Assembly: GCF_001907675.1 (NCBI RefSeq)
Contig: NZ_MPNT01000004.1
Coordinates: 238,085 to 302,084, forward strand
DNA length: 64,000 nucleotides
Reading direction: 5' to 3'
Source: Mycobacterium paraffinicum
GTDB lineage: Bacteria; Actinomycetota; Actinomycetes; Mycobacteriales; Mycobacteriaceae
Positions 38,243 to 51,250 of this stretch are shown piece by piece. Every line of letters begins with the position of its first letter. Within the stretch, counting starts at the first letter, position 1. The notes beneath the pieces were generated by a model, which saw only the letters and a list, made by a program, of their open reading frames with translations, had not been told where the DNA came from and made no database searches. The position numbers and the translations under genes are program-made.

Positions 38243-41092
38243 TCAGGCCTCTTCGCTCACCGCCGCCCGGTCACCGTTGCGGGCCCCGTTCATGCCGGAG
38301 GCGTCCGACGGCAACTCGAACGAGGGATAGGCGGTACCGACCGCAGCCAGCGCCGCGTTGCGCTGCGCCTCCATGCGCGCCAGCGCGGACTCGGTGAACA
38401 CCGACAGCCCGAGGTCCGGGTTGTACCCGTGGATCTCCTTGACGTCGAGCTGGGCCAGGAAGTAGATGATCTCCTTGGAAACCACCTGCCCGGGCACCAG
38501 CACCGGGAAGCCCGGCGGGTAGGGCACGACAAACGTGGTGGACACCAGCGTCTTGCCCTCGGCCAACCGCCGCCCCGCCATGCCGATGAGGACATGCTCG
38601 CGATCGGACTCCTCGTAGCCGGCGTAGAAGGCCGACCGCATGTCCCCGAAGACGCACGCGTCGACGGGCCGGAAGGCGACGTCGAACTCGCTGAAATCCG
38701 GCAGGTGCGGCAGGTCCTGGGTGATCTCCTCGACGCGACGCTCCTGCAACGCCCGGTCGGCGACGCTGGCCGCGTCCTCGGCGCGGTCGAAATCGGTTGC
38801 CACCCTGCGCAATACGTCCAGCAAGTAGTGCACGCTGGACCAGGTGACGCCGATGGTGAAGATCAACAGCACGCTGTTGATCGAGGTCTTGTTGATCTGG
38901 ATGCCGAACCGTTCCATCAGGATCTTCTCGCGAAAGTCGTACCCGTTCATCCCGGTCTTGCCGACGAACAGGGTCACCCGCGTCGCGTCCAGCACGAACT
39001 GATCGGACCGCCACGCCTCGTTCCACTCGGCCAGCGCCCCCTGCCTGACCTCGCGATACGAGCTCACCGACGACGCCCGGAATTCCTCGGGCACCAGGTC
39101 GGACTCGTCGAGGATGCGGAACCACTTGCTGATCAACCGGTCTCGGCGCACCCGATGCCGGAACACCAGCGCCATGTCGTAGGTCTGCCGGACCAGCTGG
39201 AAACCCTCGATGTCGACCTGCCGGCGCGCCAGGTCCAGCGACGCCAGCAGCTGCTGGTTCGGCGACGTCGAGGTGTGGGTCAAGAACGCCTCACCGAAGG
39301 CATCCCGGTTCAACGCGTTGAAGTCCTGGTCGCGCACGTGGATCATCGACGCCTGCCGCAGTGCCGAGAGCGACTTGTGCGTCGAGTGCGTCGCATAGAC
39401 GCGCACCCGAGCCTTGGCGGGGTCGGGCAGCAGCGGGCGGTCGATCCACTCGGACCGGTCGACCCCTTCCATCTCCGCGGCCCATTTCCGGTATTCCGCG
39501 GCGTATTCCGGCGCGGCCAGCATCTTCTCGAGGCGTTCGGCCGACACCATCGCGGTTCGCTGCCGGGCCCACGGCACCGCCGTGGCGAAGGCGTACCACG
39601 CCTCGTCCCACAAGAAGCAGATGTCCGGCTTGATCGCCAGGACCTCCTGCATGACCTGCAACGGGTTGTAGACCACCCCGTCGAAGGTGCAGTTGGTCAG
39701 CAGCAGCATGCGCACGCGGTGCAGTTGGCCGGCCGCCTCGAGGTCGAGCAGCGTCTGCTTGACGGTGCGCAGCGACACCGCCCCGTAGATGGCGAACTGC
39801 GGCAACGGATACGCGTCCAGGTATAGCGGGTACGCGCCGGCCAGCACCAGCCCGTAGTGGTGCGACTTGTGGCAGTTGCGGTCGATCAGCACGATGTCGC
39901 CCGGCCGGGTCAGGGACTGCACGACGATCTTGTTGGCGGTCGAGGTGCCGTTGGTGACGAAATACGTGTGGTTGGAATTCCACGTGTGCGCGGCCTTGTC
40001 CATCGCCTTCTTGATGTTGCCGTGCGGGTCGAGCAACGAGTCCAGGCCGCCGGAGGTGGTCGAGGTCTCGGCCATGAAGATGTTGCGGCCGTAGAACTCG
40101 CCCATATCCTGCAACGACTTCGAGTTGAAGATGCTGGCGCCGCGCGCGACGGGCAGCGCGTGGAACTGCCCCACCGGCGCCGCCGCGTACGCGCGCAGCG
40201 CGTCGAAAAACGGTGTGGAGAACCGGTTTCGCAGCCCCGCGAGCACCGTGCTGTAGAGGTCGGTGACGTCGTTGAGGCGGTAGAACGTTCGGTCGTAGAC
40301 GTCGGGCTCGGTGTCGTCGCCCGCCGCGATCGACTCGTCGGTGAGCAGGTACAGATCGATGTGGGGCCGCAGCTCGCGGATCCATTCGCCGCACTCCACC
40401 CAGTCGTTGGCGCGGTCGGGGATGACCGCGCCCTCGGCGGCCTCATTGGGCCCGAGCAGCGTGTTCATCAGCGGCAGCCGGTCTCGGGACCGCAGCGGCA
40501 GGTCGTCGCGGATGATCGCGGCCTGGATCTCGCCGTTCAGCGCGACCGCGGCGATCGCATCCTCGACGCTCGGGGCCACCAAAATCTCGAACTGCACGTC
40601 GTCGGAGGGGTTGCGCAGCGCCCGCAGGCATTCGGCCAGGCAGTCGGGGGCCGTCGCGGGCGCGTCGTCGGCGAGCAGCACGGTATAGAAGTGCTGTTTT
40701 TTGGCCTGGGCCACCAGCTCCTGATCGCCCAGCGGCGCGGAGGTATCGAAAAGCCCAGCGCGGTCGCCGTATTCACTCAACAGCCGCACGGCCATGGAAA
40801 CCTCTTCGGTGAGCCGCACCGTGGACAGGCTCTCCAGGTGTGCGCGGAAGGTCGCCAGGTTCGCCGCGCCGGGGTACAGCCAGTACCGCTCGTAGGCGGC
40901 GATGCGGTCCATCAGCCGTCTCACCCGTGCCACGTCGTGGGTCTTGTCGTGCCCGGCCAGGTCGACCTCGGCGAGGTGCCGGCACGCGTCGTCGAGCAGG
41001 TTCCAGGTATCGATGCGGGCGTAGGACGGGTTGGCCACCGCCGCCAGCGCGGAGACGCGGAGTCGCCGCGGCTGGGTGGTGTATCGAGTCAT
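38243..41092 (-). CDS. Large PLP-dependent Orn/Lys/Arg decarboxylase family protein (Rv2531c-like)
   Basis: The 949-aa protein is a fold-type I PLP enzyme. The cofactor Lys is in ATHSTHKSLSALRQASM, the Asp that contacts the pyridine nitrogen is in CFLWDEAWYAF, and TNGTSTANKIVVQSL forms the phosphate region. A long N-terminal domain (about 1-330) and a C-terminal decarboxylase domain (PFPPGFPVLVPGQVVSKEI) match the acid-inducible decarboxylase architecture. M. tuberculosis Rv2531c has the same length (about 947 aa, from memory) and place. Its amino-acid substrate is not established, so no symbol is given. It lies 78 bases after the Rv2532c-like gene. Confidence 0.9.
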   Translation of the reverse strand: MTRYTTQPRRLRVSALAAVANPSYARIDTWNLLDDACRHLAEVDLAGHDKTHDVARVRRLMDRIAAYERYWLYPGAANLATFRAHLESLSTVRLTEEVSMAVRLLSEYGDRAGLFDTSAPLGDQELVAQAKKQHFYTVLLADDAPATAPDCLAECLRALRNPSDDVQFEILVAPSVEDAIAAVALNGEIQAAIIRDDLPLRSRDRLPLMNTLLGPNEAAEGAVIPDRANDWVECGEWIRELRPHIDLYLLTDESIAAGDDTEPDVYDRTFYRLNDVTDLYSTVLAGLRNRFSTPFFDALRAYAAAPVGQFHALPVARGASIFNSKSLQDMGEFYGRNIFMAETSTTSGGLDSLLDPHGNIKKAMDKAAHTWNSNHTYFVTNGTSTANKIVVQSLTRPGDIVLIDRNCHKSHHYGLVLAGAYPLYLDAYPLPQFAIYGAVSLRTVKQTLLDLEAAGQLHRVRMLLLTNCTFDGVVYNPLQVMQEVLAIKPDICFLWDEAWYAFATAVPWARQRTAMVSAERLEKMLAAPEYAAEYRKWAAEMEGVDRSEWIDRPLLPDPAKARVRVYATHSTHKSLSALRQASMIHVRDQDFNALNRDAFGEAFLTHTSTSPNQQLLASLDLARRQVDIEGFQLVRQTYDMALVFRHRVRRDRLISKWFRILDESDLVPEEFRASSVSSYREVRQGALAEWNEAWRSDQFVLDATRVTLFVGKTGMNGYDFREKILMERFGIQINKTSINSVLLIFTIGVTWSSVHYLLDVLRRVATDFDRAEDAASVADRALQERRVEEITQDLPHLPDFSEFDVAFRPVDACVFGDMRSAFYAGYEESDREHVLIGMAGRRLAEGKTLVSTTFVVPYPPGFPVLVPGQVVSKEIIYFLAQLDVKEIHGYNPDLGLSVFTESALARMEAQRNAALAAVGTAYPSFELPSDASGMNGARNGDRAAVSEEA

Positions 41093-41170
41093 GATCTCAC
41101 CTGTTCTTCTGAGCGACTTGTATTCTCACCCCGCCGCCCGGCCCACGTGATCGTTTCGCCTCAGGTCGAT

Positions 41171-41566
41171 TCAGTGATCGGTGTCGTCAACCTCGTCGGC
41201 GTCGACCACCCGCCGGTTGGCGCGCGTGCCGTCCACCCAGCGCAGCACCGGAAGATCCCAGCGCCGGGCAGGCAACTCGGTGACATCGGACAGCGATCGC
41301 ACCACGGCCTGCGTCAGGCCCATGAGGGCCGCCATCACCGGCAGCAGGGGCTGCAGCGGCTTTGCCGCGCCGCGCACCGTGCTGATGCGGCGGGCCACGA
41401 CCAGCCGTTCGACGCAGTGGTACAGCCAGGCGCCCACCGCGAGCGCGTAGATCGACAGGGCCGACGCGACGATCGTCCACCCGAGGGCGGCGCAGACGAC
41501 GGCGCCCAGCACGACGGTCGCGGCCAGCAAGCCCGCGATGACGGCGCGCAGCTCCAGCCGGGTCAC
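41171..41566 (-). CDS. Small membrane protein, Rv2532c-like
   Basis: The 131-aa protein starts at GTG 41566 ([24 protein letters not shown]), overlapping the nusB stop as GTGA. Two hydrophobic helices span about residues 8-50, followed by a soluble tail ending in an Asp-rich [10 protein letters not shown]. The function is unknown. Its place between nusB and the decarboxylase is conserved in M. tuberculosis. Confidence 0.78.
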   Translation of the reverse strand: MTRLELRAVIAGLLAATVVLGAVVCAALGWTIVASALSIYALAVGAWLYHCVERLVVARRISTVRGAAKPLQPLLPVMAALMGLTQAVVRSLSDVTELPARRWDLPVLRWVDGTRANRRVVDADEVDDTDH

Positions 41567-42060
41567 CCCTGGGGTTCCTCGTTCTCCGGCGCGCCGGCCG
41601 CGCTGGAACGGACCGCCGCGGCGGCCGCCCGGATTTGCGGCGTCACCAGCATGACCTGGCCCAGCACGCCGTTGACGAAGGCCGGCGAGTCGTCGGTGGA
41701 CAGTTCCTTGGCGAGCTGCACGGCCTCGTCGACGGCGACCGGCTCCGGCACGTCGTCGGCGTAGAGCAGTTCCCACACCGCGACCCGCAGGATCGCGCGG
41801 TCCACGGCGGGCAGCCGGTCCAGCGTCCAGCCCTGCAGGTGCGAGCTGATCAGGTCGTCGATATGGGCCGCGTGCTCGCCGACCCCGCGGGCCGCCGCGA
41901 CCGTGTAGGGCTGCAGCTGCGCCACGTCCGGGTTGGCTTCGGCCAGCGCGGTGCGCACGTCGACGACCTCGGCCGCGCCCAGCCCGCGGGCCTCGGCCTC
42001 GAACAGCAGGTCAACGGCGCGCTTGCGGGCGTGATGGCGTCCCCTGACGGGCCTGCTCAC
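41563..42060 (-). CDS. nusB: Transcription antitermination factor NusB
   Basis: NusB binds boxA RNA with NusE (S10) to prevent early termination of rRNA transcripts. The 165-aa all-helical protein has the signature [21 protein letters not shown] and [51 protein letters not shown]. It has a longer C-terminal tail than E. coli NusB. The GTG at 42060 overlaps the efp stop by four bases. Confidence 0.95.
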   Translation of the reverse strand: MSRPVRGRHHARKRAVDLLFEAEARGLGAAEVVDVRTALAEANPDVAQLQPYTVAAARGVGEHAAHIDDLISSHLQGWTLDRLPAVDRAILRVAVWELLYADDVPEPVAVDEAVQLAKELSTDDSPAFVNGVLGQVMLVTPQIRAAAAAVRSSAAGAPENEEPQG

Positions 42061-42620
42061 GCGTTGACGCGCCCCAAGTAGCTGCCGTCGCGCGTGTCCA
42101 CCTTCAGCTTGTCGCCGGTGTTGATGAACAGCGGCACCTGGATCTCCGCCCCGGTCTCCACGGTGGCGGGCTTGGTGCCGGCGCTGGACCGGTCGCCCTG
42201 CAGGCCCGGCTCGGTGTGGGTGACCTCCATCTCGACGGACACCGGCAACTCGATGTACAGCGGCGCCCCGTTGTGGAACGCCACCTGCACCGGAAGGCCC
42301 TCGAGTAGGAACCGGGCGGCGTCGCCGACCAGCGACTCCGGCAGCGGATGCTGCTCGTAGTCCTGGCTGTCCATGAACACGAAATCCGAGCCGTCGCGGT
42401 ACAGGTAGGTGGTGTCGCGCCGGTCGACCGTGGCCGTCTCCACCTTCACGCCAGCGTTGTAGGTCTTGTCGACGACCTTGCCGGAGAGCACGTTCTTGAG
42501 CTTGGTGCGCACGAAGGCGGGTCCCTTGCCGGGTTTGACGTGCTGGAACTCGACGATCTGCCAGAGCTGGCCATCGATCACCAGCACCAGTCCGTTCTTG
42601 AAATCGGCGGTGCTTGCCAC
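42057..42620 (-). CDS. efp: Elongation factor P
   Basis: EF-P relieves ribosome stalling at polyproline. The 187-aa protein has the KOW-like N-terminal domain ([40 protein letters not shown]) with the tip Lys in PGKGPA. Two OB domains follow and end in [28 protein letters not shown]. The start is GTG 42620 with AGGAGA upstream. A perfect hairpin and a TAGACT -10 lie further upstream. Confidence 0.96.
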   Translation of the reverse strand: MASTADFKNGLVLVIDGQLWQIVEFQHVKPGKGPAFVRTKLKNVLSGKVVDKTYNAGVKVETATVDRRDTTYLYRDGSDFVFMDSQDYEQHPLPESLVGDAARFLLEGLPVQVAFHNGAPLYIELPVSVEMEVTHTEPGLQGDRSSAGTKPATVETGAEIQVPLFINTGDKLKVDTRDGSYLGRVNA

Positions 42621-42645
42621 GGTTCGGTGTATCTCCTAGAGGATG

Positions 42646-42666
42646 GACAGTCGTTTGCCGACTGTC
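42646..42666 (-). promoter_or_regulatory. Perfect hairpin in the efp leader, with upstream -10
   Basis: GACAGTCG-TTTGC-CGACTGTC is an exact inverted repeat with 8-bp arms, 26 bases before the efp GTG. On the minus strand TAGACT at 42682-42687 is a plausible -10, which would place the hairpin inside the first part of a leader of about 54 bases. It could be an mRNA-stabilising hairpin or an operator. Confidence 0.42.
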
Positions 42667-42752
42667 TGCAATTTGTTCGTCAGTCTAGAGCGGGAGGCGG
42701 CCGGTGCCCGCGCGTCGGGTGGCGGGCGGGGAGCCCGCCTTCCGCTCCCGCG

Positions 42753-42974
42753 TTAGGGGCCGGTCTCGGCCGGTCCGGGGGGCGGAGGGGGCACCCGCTT
42801 GATCATCGTCAAGAAGGGAACGCTGAGCTTCCTCCCGCCGGAAAACGGCACCGGGACGGTGAAATACACGATGTCGACCTCGAGCCGCAGCTCCCGCAAC
42901 GGCTGGGCGTTCAAGTCCCACCGAAAGTCCCGCAGGCGCGCCAGGCCACGTTCGATTGGCTCCACCCCGTTCAC
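42753..42974 (-). CDS. Small hypothetical protein between efp and pepQ
   Basis: The 73-aa frame starts at GTG 42974 and reads MNGVEPIERGLARLRDFRWDLNAQPLRELRLEVDIVYFTVPVPFSGGRKLSVPFLTMIKR before a Pro-rich tail. The composition is protein-like, with alternating hydrophobics. A TAAAGT lies eight bases upstream of the GTG. No family is recognised. It could be a real small gene or a chance frame in a GC-rich gap. Confidence 0.45.
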   Translation of the reverse strand: MNGVEPIERGLARLRDFRWDLNAQPLRELRLEVDIVYFTVPVPFSGGRKLSVPFLTMIKRVPPPPPGPAETGP

Positions 42975-43024
42975 GCCACCCGACTTTACCCCTGGGCGCC
43001 GGCCCGCCCGACGCCGCGCGTGAC

Positions 43025-44143
43025 CTAGCCGAGGACCGCCAACTCCTTGGGGAACCTGGTCAGCAGTTCCGGCTCGTGCCCGCGGGCCGCCGCCGCCTCG
43101 TCGGGAACGACCAGGGTGTCCTCGATGCGCACGCCGCCGCGGCCCGGTAGGTAGACGCCGGGTTCGACGGTCACCACCGAACCCGCGAGCAGCGTGCCGG
43201 TGGAGGTGGCGCCGATTCCCGGCGCCTCGTGGATCTGCAGCCCCACGCCATGTCCCAGACCGTGGCCGAACTGCTCGCCATAGCCCGCGTCGACGATCAG
43301 CTGGCGCGCGGCGCCGTCGACGTCCCGCAGGCTCGCGCCCGGCCGCAGCGCCTCGCGGCCGGCCCGCTGCGCGTCGGCGACCAGCTGGTAGATCTCCAGC
43401 TGCCAGTCGGCGGCCTTGCCCAGCACGAACGTGCGGGTCATGTCGGAGTGGTAGCCGGCCACCAGCGCGCCGAAGTCGATCTTGACGAAGTCGCCGGTGG
43501 CCAGCACCGCGTCGGTGGGGCGGTGATGCGGGATCGCCGAATTCGGCCCCGCGGCCACGATCGTCTCGAACGAGATCGCGTCGGCGCCGTGGTCGAGCAT
43601 CAGCGCCTCCAGGTCCCGGCTCACCTCGCGTTCCGTGCGGCCCGGCCGCAGGCCGCCGCGCTCCACCAGGTCGGCGAGCGCGGCGTCGGCCGCCTCGCAG
43701 GCCAGCCGCAGCAACGCCACCTCGCCGTCGTCCTTGATCTCCCGCAGCGCCTCGACGGTCCCGGCGGCACGCATCAGTTCGGTGGCCGCCTTGCGCTCGC
43801 CGAGTTCGCTGGTCAGGGCGTCGAATGCGTCGACGGTCACCACGTTGCTCTCGAAGCCCAGCTTTCCGACCCCGTCGGCGGCGGCGCGGCCGACCAAATA
43901 GCGCCCGAGGGCTCGCTCGATGGCGATCTCGAGCCCCACCGCCTGTTCGGCGGCCTGGGTGCGGTACCGGCCGTCGGTGGCCAGCACTGGCTCGCGATCG
44001 TCGGCGAACACCAGCAACGCACCGTTCGACCCGGTGAAACCCGACAGGTACCGCACGTTGTTGAGGTCGCTGACCAGCATCGCGTCCAGTCCGCTGGCAC
44101 TGATTTGCGCTTTCAGGTTGTCCCGACGCTGAGAATGTGTCAC
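43025..44143 (-). CDS. pepQ: Xaa-Pro dipeptidase / aminopeptidase P family (PepQ, Rv2535c-like)
   Basis: The 372-aa metallopeptidase has a creatinase-like N-terminal domain (AMLVSDLNNVRYLSGFTGSNGALLVF) and a pita-bread catalytic domain. Metal ligands are in VKIDFGALVAGYHSDMTRTFVLG (two Asp), FGHGLGHGVGLQIHE (His), VVTVEPGVYLPGRGGVRIEDTLVV (two Glu). The enzyme cleaves X-Pro bonds. M. tuberculosis PepQ loss is linked to bedaquiline tolerance (from the literature). The start is GTG 44143. Confidence 0.93.
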   Translation of the reverse strand: MTHSQRRDNLKAQISASGLDAMLVSDLNNVRYLSGFTGSNGALLVFADDREPVLATDGRYRTQAAEQAVGLEIAIERALGRYLVGRAAADGVGKLGFESNVVTVDAFDALTSELGERKAATELMRAAGTVEALREIKDDGEVALLRLACEAADAALADLVERGGLRPGRTEREVSRDLEALMLDHGADAISFETIVAAGPNSAIPHHRPTDAVLATGDFVKIDFGALVAGYHSDMTRTFVLGKAADWQLEIYQLVADAQRAGREALRPGASLRDVDGAARQLIVDAGYGEQFGHGLGHGVGLQIHEAPGIGATSTGTLLAGSVVTVEPGVYLPGRGGVRIEDTLVVPDEAAAARGHEPELLTRFPKELAVLG

Positions 44144-44151
44144 GACCCTTG

Positions 44152-44157
44152 ACGGTA
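44152..44157 (-). promoter_or_regulatory. Candidate -10 for pepQ (divergent pair)
   Basis: Minus-strand TACCGT lies eight bases before the pepQ GTG. A TACGCT at 44163-44168 on the plus strand lies eight bases before the divergent ATG at 44177. The 33-base gap thus holds two back-to-back near-leaderless promoters. Confidence 0.42.
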
Positions 44158-44176
44158 CTCGCTACGCTGATTGCCC

Positions 44177-44856
44177 ATGAGGTCCTGGATGCTGCGCGGA
44201 TTGGTCTACGCCGCGGCGATGGTTGTCGTTCGCTTGGTCCAAGGCGCGTTGATCAACGCGTGGCAGACGCAGGCCGGGCTTTTCAGCGTGGTGCTGCTCC
44301 TGGTGTTCATCATCGGCGTGGCCGTGTGGGGGGTGTTCGACGGCCGGGCCGACGCGATCGCGAACCCCGACCCGGACCGGCGGCGCGACCTGGCGATGAC
44401 GTGGCTGCTGGCCGGCCTGGTGGCCGGCATCCTCAGCGGGGCCGTCTCCTGGCTCATCTCGCTGGTGTACAACGGCGTCTACACGGGTGGGCTGATCAAC
44501 GAGGTGACGACGTTCGCGGCGTTCACCGCCCTGTGCGTGTTCCTGCCCGGGATCATCGGGGTGACCGTCGGCCGCTGGCGGGTGGACCGCAATCCCCCGC
44601 CCCGGCAGAAGGGGACGGACGACGAGCGCGCCGACACCGACGTGTTCTCCGCGGTGCGCGGTGACGACGCGCCGACCGGTGAAATTCCCGCCGCGGGAGC
44701 CCAGCACGAGGAGCGGACCGCTTCGGTCGCCACGGCCGAGCGCGACGCGCCGACCGAGACGATCCACACCGCGGCCGACCACGAGCCGAAGACCGAGGTG
44801 ATACGCACCGACGCCGGTGACGACGCCACGCAGCTGGGCGGGGCACCGAAGAAGGA

Positions 44857-44860
<4 letters not shown>
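44177..44860 (+). CDS. Membrane protein with long acidic cytoplasmic tail (Rv2536-like)
   Basis: The 227-aa protein has about four membrane helices in its first 130 residues ([81 protein letters not shown]). A hydrophilic tail rich in Asp/Glu/Thr and repeated TETIH/TEVIRT-type segments follows. It has no known function. The ATG at 44177 is chosen by the -10 eight bases upstream. Its TAG stop shares the palindrome CTAG with the stop of convergent aroQ. Confidence 0.82.
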
Positions 44861-48123
<3,263 letters not shown>

Positions 48124-48155
48124 CCGGACATTCTCCCACGGGGCCCGGCGCGGGC

Positions 48156-48575
48156 TTAAATCCCGAGAACCAGGCCGATCGCGGCGGCGGTGGCCAGGCA
48201 CATCGACGGACCATGGGGCACCGTCCGCGCACCGCACAGCGCCGCGAACACCGTCGTCAGCAGCGGTGCCGCCACCGCCGCGAGGAACCACACCCCGGCG
48301 CCGAAACAGCCGGCCAGCGCCCCCAGGCCGATAGCCAGCTTGACGTCCCCGGCACCCATCCCGGCCGGGGCGAGCGAGTGCACCAGCAGATAGATCGCGG
48401 TCAGCGCCGTCGCCCCGGCCAGTGCGGGCCAGCCGCGCCCGGCCACCGCGGCCGCCGACAGGATCACCGCGGCCCCGGGCAGCGTCAGCGCGTTCGGCAA
48501 CCGGCGCCGCCGGACGTCGCAGCCGCTCAGCGCGGCCAGCCAGACCAGCACCGCGACCGCGGCGGCCATTCGCAT
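48156..48575 (-). CDS. Short prepilin-peptidase-like (type IV A24) membrane protein, Rv2551c-like
   Basis: The 139-aa protein has about four membrane helices and both aspartates of A24 aspartic peptidases: the first in [17 protein letters not shown], the second in the GxGDxK motif [12 protein letters not shown]. The N-terminal methyltransferase domain of full prepilin peptidases is absent. It may process Flp-type pilins (mycobacteria encode such genes elsewhere), which would be inference. The ATG at 48575 has AGGAG upstream. It stands inside the shikimate operon, 32 bases before aroC, after the palindromic repeat. Confidence 0.85.
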   Translation of the reverse strand: MRMAAAVAVLVWLAALSGCDVRRRRLPNALTLPGAAVILSAAAVAGRGWPALAGATALTAIYLLVHSLAPAGMGAGDVKLAIGLGALAGCFGAGVWFLAAVAAPLLTTVFAALCGARTVPHGPSMCLATAAAIGLVLGI

Positions 48576-48595
48576 GGGTTCTCCTGTGGGCGCCG

Positions 48596-48653
48596 CGAGT
48601 GTGGGGGCTACGTACGAAAACTGTGGCGAATCCGTACGTAGGCCCCACGCTCG
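48596..48653. repeat. 58-bp palindromic intergenic repeat, copy B
   Basis: CGAGTGTGGGGGCTACGTACG at the left and CGTACGTAGGCCCCACGCTCG at the right are inverted copies with two mismatches. It has the same 58-base length and CGAGTGTGGG/CCCACGCTCG ends as the element at 13044-13101 read on the other strand. It lies between aroE and the prepilin-peptidase-like gene, splitting the aro operon. Confidence 0.65.
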
Positions 48654-48686
48654 GCGGTTGACCTGGGGCATCCGACGTGCGAGACG

Positions 48687-49514
48687 TTAGCCCAGTGCGG
48701 CGGCCATGGCCTCCCGCGGAGCGGGCAGCCCTGTGAATAGCTCGACCTGGGTGAACGCCTGGTGCAGCAGCATCTGCAGGCCGCTGACCACGCGGCCGCC
48801 GGCGGCGGTCACCGCGGCGGCCAACGGGGTCGGCCACGGGTCGTAGACGGCGTCGAGCAGCACCGGGATGGCCGCGAAGGTGTCCGCGTACCGCGCCGCG
48901 ACGTCGGCGGGGATCGTGCTGACCAGCACCTCGGAGTCCGCCACCGCGGCGGGCAGCCCGGCATCGTCCAGGCTCACGAACCGCGTCGGCACCCCGATTC
49001 CGGTGCCGAGGTCCACCAGCCGGGCGGCCTTGTCGGGGTTGCGCGCGACCACGGTGATGGCGGCGACGCCCAGCTGGGCCAGCCCCAGGACGGCCGCCGG
49101 CGCCGTGCCGCCCGACCCGCACACCAGCGCCCGGCCGGCCACTTCCCCTTGTGACGCAAGCGCCCCACTGACGCCGTCGATGTCGGTGTTGTCCGCACGC
49201 CAGCCGACCGGCGTGCGGACCAGGGTGTTGGCCGATCCCACCCGGTCGGCACGTTCGGTGCGCTCGTCGGCGAAGCGCAGCGCGGCGAACTTGCCCGGCA
49301 TGGTCACCGACACCCCGACCCATTCGGGGCCGAACCCGCCGACCACCGCGGGCAGCCGCTCGGCGTCGCATTCGATGCGCTGGTAGGTCCAGTCCAGCAG
49401 GCCCAGCGCCCGGTAGGCGGCCAGGTGCAGTTGCGGGGACTTCGAGTGGGCGATCGGCTTGCCGAGCACCGCCGCTTTGCGGGGTCCGCTCTCAGCGCGC
49501 GCTATCGAGGACAC
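48687..49514 (-). CDS. aroE: Shikimate dehydrogenase
   Basis: AroE reduces 3-dehydroshikimate to shikimate with NADPH. The 275-aa protein has [24 protein letters not shown] (shikimate site), the catalytic Lys in [22 protein letters not shown] and the NADP motif [16 protein letters not shown]. It starts at GTG 49514 inside the last 23 bases of mltG; a start a few codons further on would lessen the overlap. Confidence 0.94.
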   Translation of the reverse strand: MSSIARAESGPRKAAVLGKPIAHSKSPQLHLAAYRALGLLDWTYQRIECDAERLPAVVGGFGPEWVGVSVTMPGKFAALRFADERTERADRVGSANTLVRTPVGWRADNTDIDGVSGALASQGEVAGRALVCGSGGTAPAAVLGLAQLGVAAITVVARNPDKAARLVDLGTGIGVPTRFVSLDDAGLPAAVADSEVLVSTIPADVAARYADTFAAIPVLLDAVYDPWPTPLAAAVTAAGGRVVSGLQMLLHQAFTQVELFTGLPAPREAMAAALG

Positions 49515-50733
49515 CGTTGCGCTTAGCCAGCTCGATGTTGGCCAGATGCTGCTGATAATCCTTGGTGAACAGCGTCGTCCCCTGGGCGTCGATGGTGACG
49601 AAGTACAACCAGTCGCCGGGCTCGGGATGCTCGGCGGCGCGCAGCGCGTCGACGCCGGGCGAACAGATCGCCGTCGCGGGCAGCCCCTGCGACACGTAGG
49701 TGTTCCAGGGCGTCTTCTGGGCCCGGTCCGCGTCGGTGGTGGCCACCTCCCGGCGGTCCAGCGGGTAGTTGACCGTCGAGTCGAATTCCAGCGTGTGGTG
49801 GGCGTGCAGGCGGTTGTAGATCACCTGCGCGACCTTCGCGAAGTCCTGTGACTTGGATTCCTGTTCCACCAGCGACGCCACCACCAGGATGTCGTAGGGC
49901 GACAGGCCCATGACCTGGGCGGTGTCCACCAACCCGGATTTCATGTACTCGACGGCCCCGGCGCTGATCAGGCTCGACAGGATGGTCTCGGCCGAGGCCG
50001 AGGGGTCGACGTTGAAGGTTCCGGGCGCGATCAAGCCCTCGATCCGGCGATGGTCCTTGCCGAGCTCGGTGAAGGGTTCGATGGCCCAGGGCGGCACCGC
50101 CAGCGCGGCGGGCGCGCTGTTGGTCGCCGCCGCCCGCAGCTCCTCCACCGGGGTGCAGTGCTGGTTGCCGTCGAGGGTCACGCAGGTGGCGCGGGAGATC
50201 AGCGTCAGGATCCCCGGGGTCACCACGTTGGTCTTCATGTCGGTGGTGTCGTCGAGCTGACGGCCTTCCGGAATGACTAGCCGGCCCACCCGGCTGTTCG
50301 GGTCGGCCAGCCGCACGACGGCGTCGGCGGCCGGGATCTCGGTGCGCATCCGGTAGAAGCCGGGCTGGATCGAGGAGATCTTGCTGTTGCCGTGCGCGGC
50401 GTTGACGAACGCCCGGACGGTCTTGACCACCTGCTCGTGCTGCAGCGTTTCCCCGACGTTGGTGGTCGAGTCACCGTCCTTGATCTGAATCACGATGTCC
50501 TGCTTGCCATTTCCGGCGTAGTCGTCACCGCCTCCGAACACCGTGTGCCACAGCTTGGCGCCGACGAACACGCCCACCAGCACGACGACGGCGACGACCG
50601 CGAGCACGATCTTGCCGGCGAACCGCCGCCGGCGGTGCCCCCGTTCGACCCGGTTCCGGGCGACGCGGCTGCGCTTCCGCGACGGACCGACCGTTTCGGG
50701 CTCCGCCCGCTGGCGGCGTGCGCTGTCAACCAT
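49492..50733 (-). CDS. mltG: Endolytic murein transglycosylase MltG (YceG family, Rv2553c-like)
   Basis: MltG cuts nascent peptidoglycan strands. The 413-aa protein has a basic cytoplasmic start, one membrane helix at about 41-62 ([22 protein letters not shown]), a LysM-like region, and the YceG domain with the catalytic Glu in [26 protein letters not shown] and [21 protein letters not shown]. It is coupled to ruvX upstream by an eight-base overlap. Confidence 0.93.
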   Translation of the reverse strand: MVDSARRQRAEPETVGPSRKRSRVARNRVERGHRRRRFAGKIVLAVVAVVVLVGVFVGAKLWHTVFGGGDDYAGNGKQDIVIQIKDGDSTTNVGETLQHEQVVKTVRAFVNAAHGNSKISSIQPGFYRMRTEIPAADAVVRLADPNSRVGRLVIPEGRQLDDTTDMKTNVVTPGILTLISRATCVTLDGNQHCTPVEELRAAATNSAPAALAVPPWAIEPFTELGKDHRRIEGLIAPGTFNVDPSASAETILSSLISAGAVEYMKSGLVDTAQVMGLSPYDILVVASLVEQESKSQDFAKVAQVIYNRLHAHHTLEFDSTVNYPLDRREVATTDADRAQKTPWNTYVSQGLPATAICSPGVDALRAAEHPEPGDWLYFVTIDAQGTTLFTKDYQQHLANIELAKRNGVLDSAR

Positions 50734-51250
50734 CGGCGGGCTCCCCCGCCGCCAGGGTGGCGCGCCGCTGATCGAGCCAGCTCTGCAGGATGGCCACCGC
50801 GGCCGCCTGGTCGATCACCGCCCGCTGTTCGCGGGCGCGGACGCCCGCCGCGCGCAGGGAGCGCTGCGCGCTGACGGTGGTCAGGCGCTCGTCGGCCAGC
50901 CGCACGGGCGTGGGGGCGATCCGCTGGGCCAGCGTCTCGGCGAGCTCCATCGCGTCGATCGCCGACGGGCCGGTGCGATCGGCCAGTGTGCGCGGCAGCC
51001 CGACGACCACCTCGACCGCCGCCAGCTCGGCGACCAGCTCGGCCAGCCGCCGCACGTGTTTGCCGGAACGGTCGCGGCGCACGGTCTCCACCGGGGTGGC
51101 CAGGATACCGTCGGGATCGCTGCAGGCGACGCCGATGCGCACGCTGCCGACGTCGATGCCGAGGCTCCTCCCGGGTCGGGACCCCCGACCCGGATTACCC
51201 TGCTCAGGGTCACCGGGCCGGTCGGGCACGCGATGCTGTGCCGGGCCCAC
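50726..51250 (-). CDS. ruvX: Putative pre-16S rRNA nuclease (RuvX/YqgF)
   Basis: The 174-aa RNase H-fold protein has [16 protein letters not shown] for the first acidic motif, VVGLPRTL, and [11 protein letters not shown] and [14 protein letters not shown] for the later acidic residues. It is proposed to trim 16S rRNA and to act in Holliday-junction processing. It starts at GTG 51250, immediately after the alaS stop. Confidence 0.93.
   Translation of the reverse strand: MGPAQHRVPDRPGDPEQGNPGRGSRPGRSLGIDVGSVRIGVACSDPDGILATPVETVRRDRSGKHVRRLAELVAELAAVEVVVGLPRTLADRTGPSAIDAMELAETLAQRIAPTPVRLADERLTTVSAQRSLRAAGVRAREQRAVIDQAAAVAILQSWLDQRRATLAAGEPADG

Noticed and set aside
39857..41764. 635-aa plus-strand frame antisense to the decarboxylase
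   Set aside because: Composition of a GC-rich shadow; the minus-strand PLP enzyme is certain.
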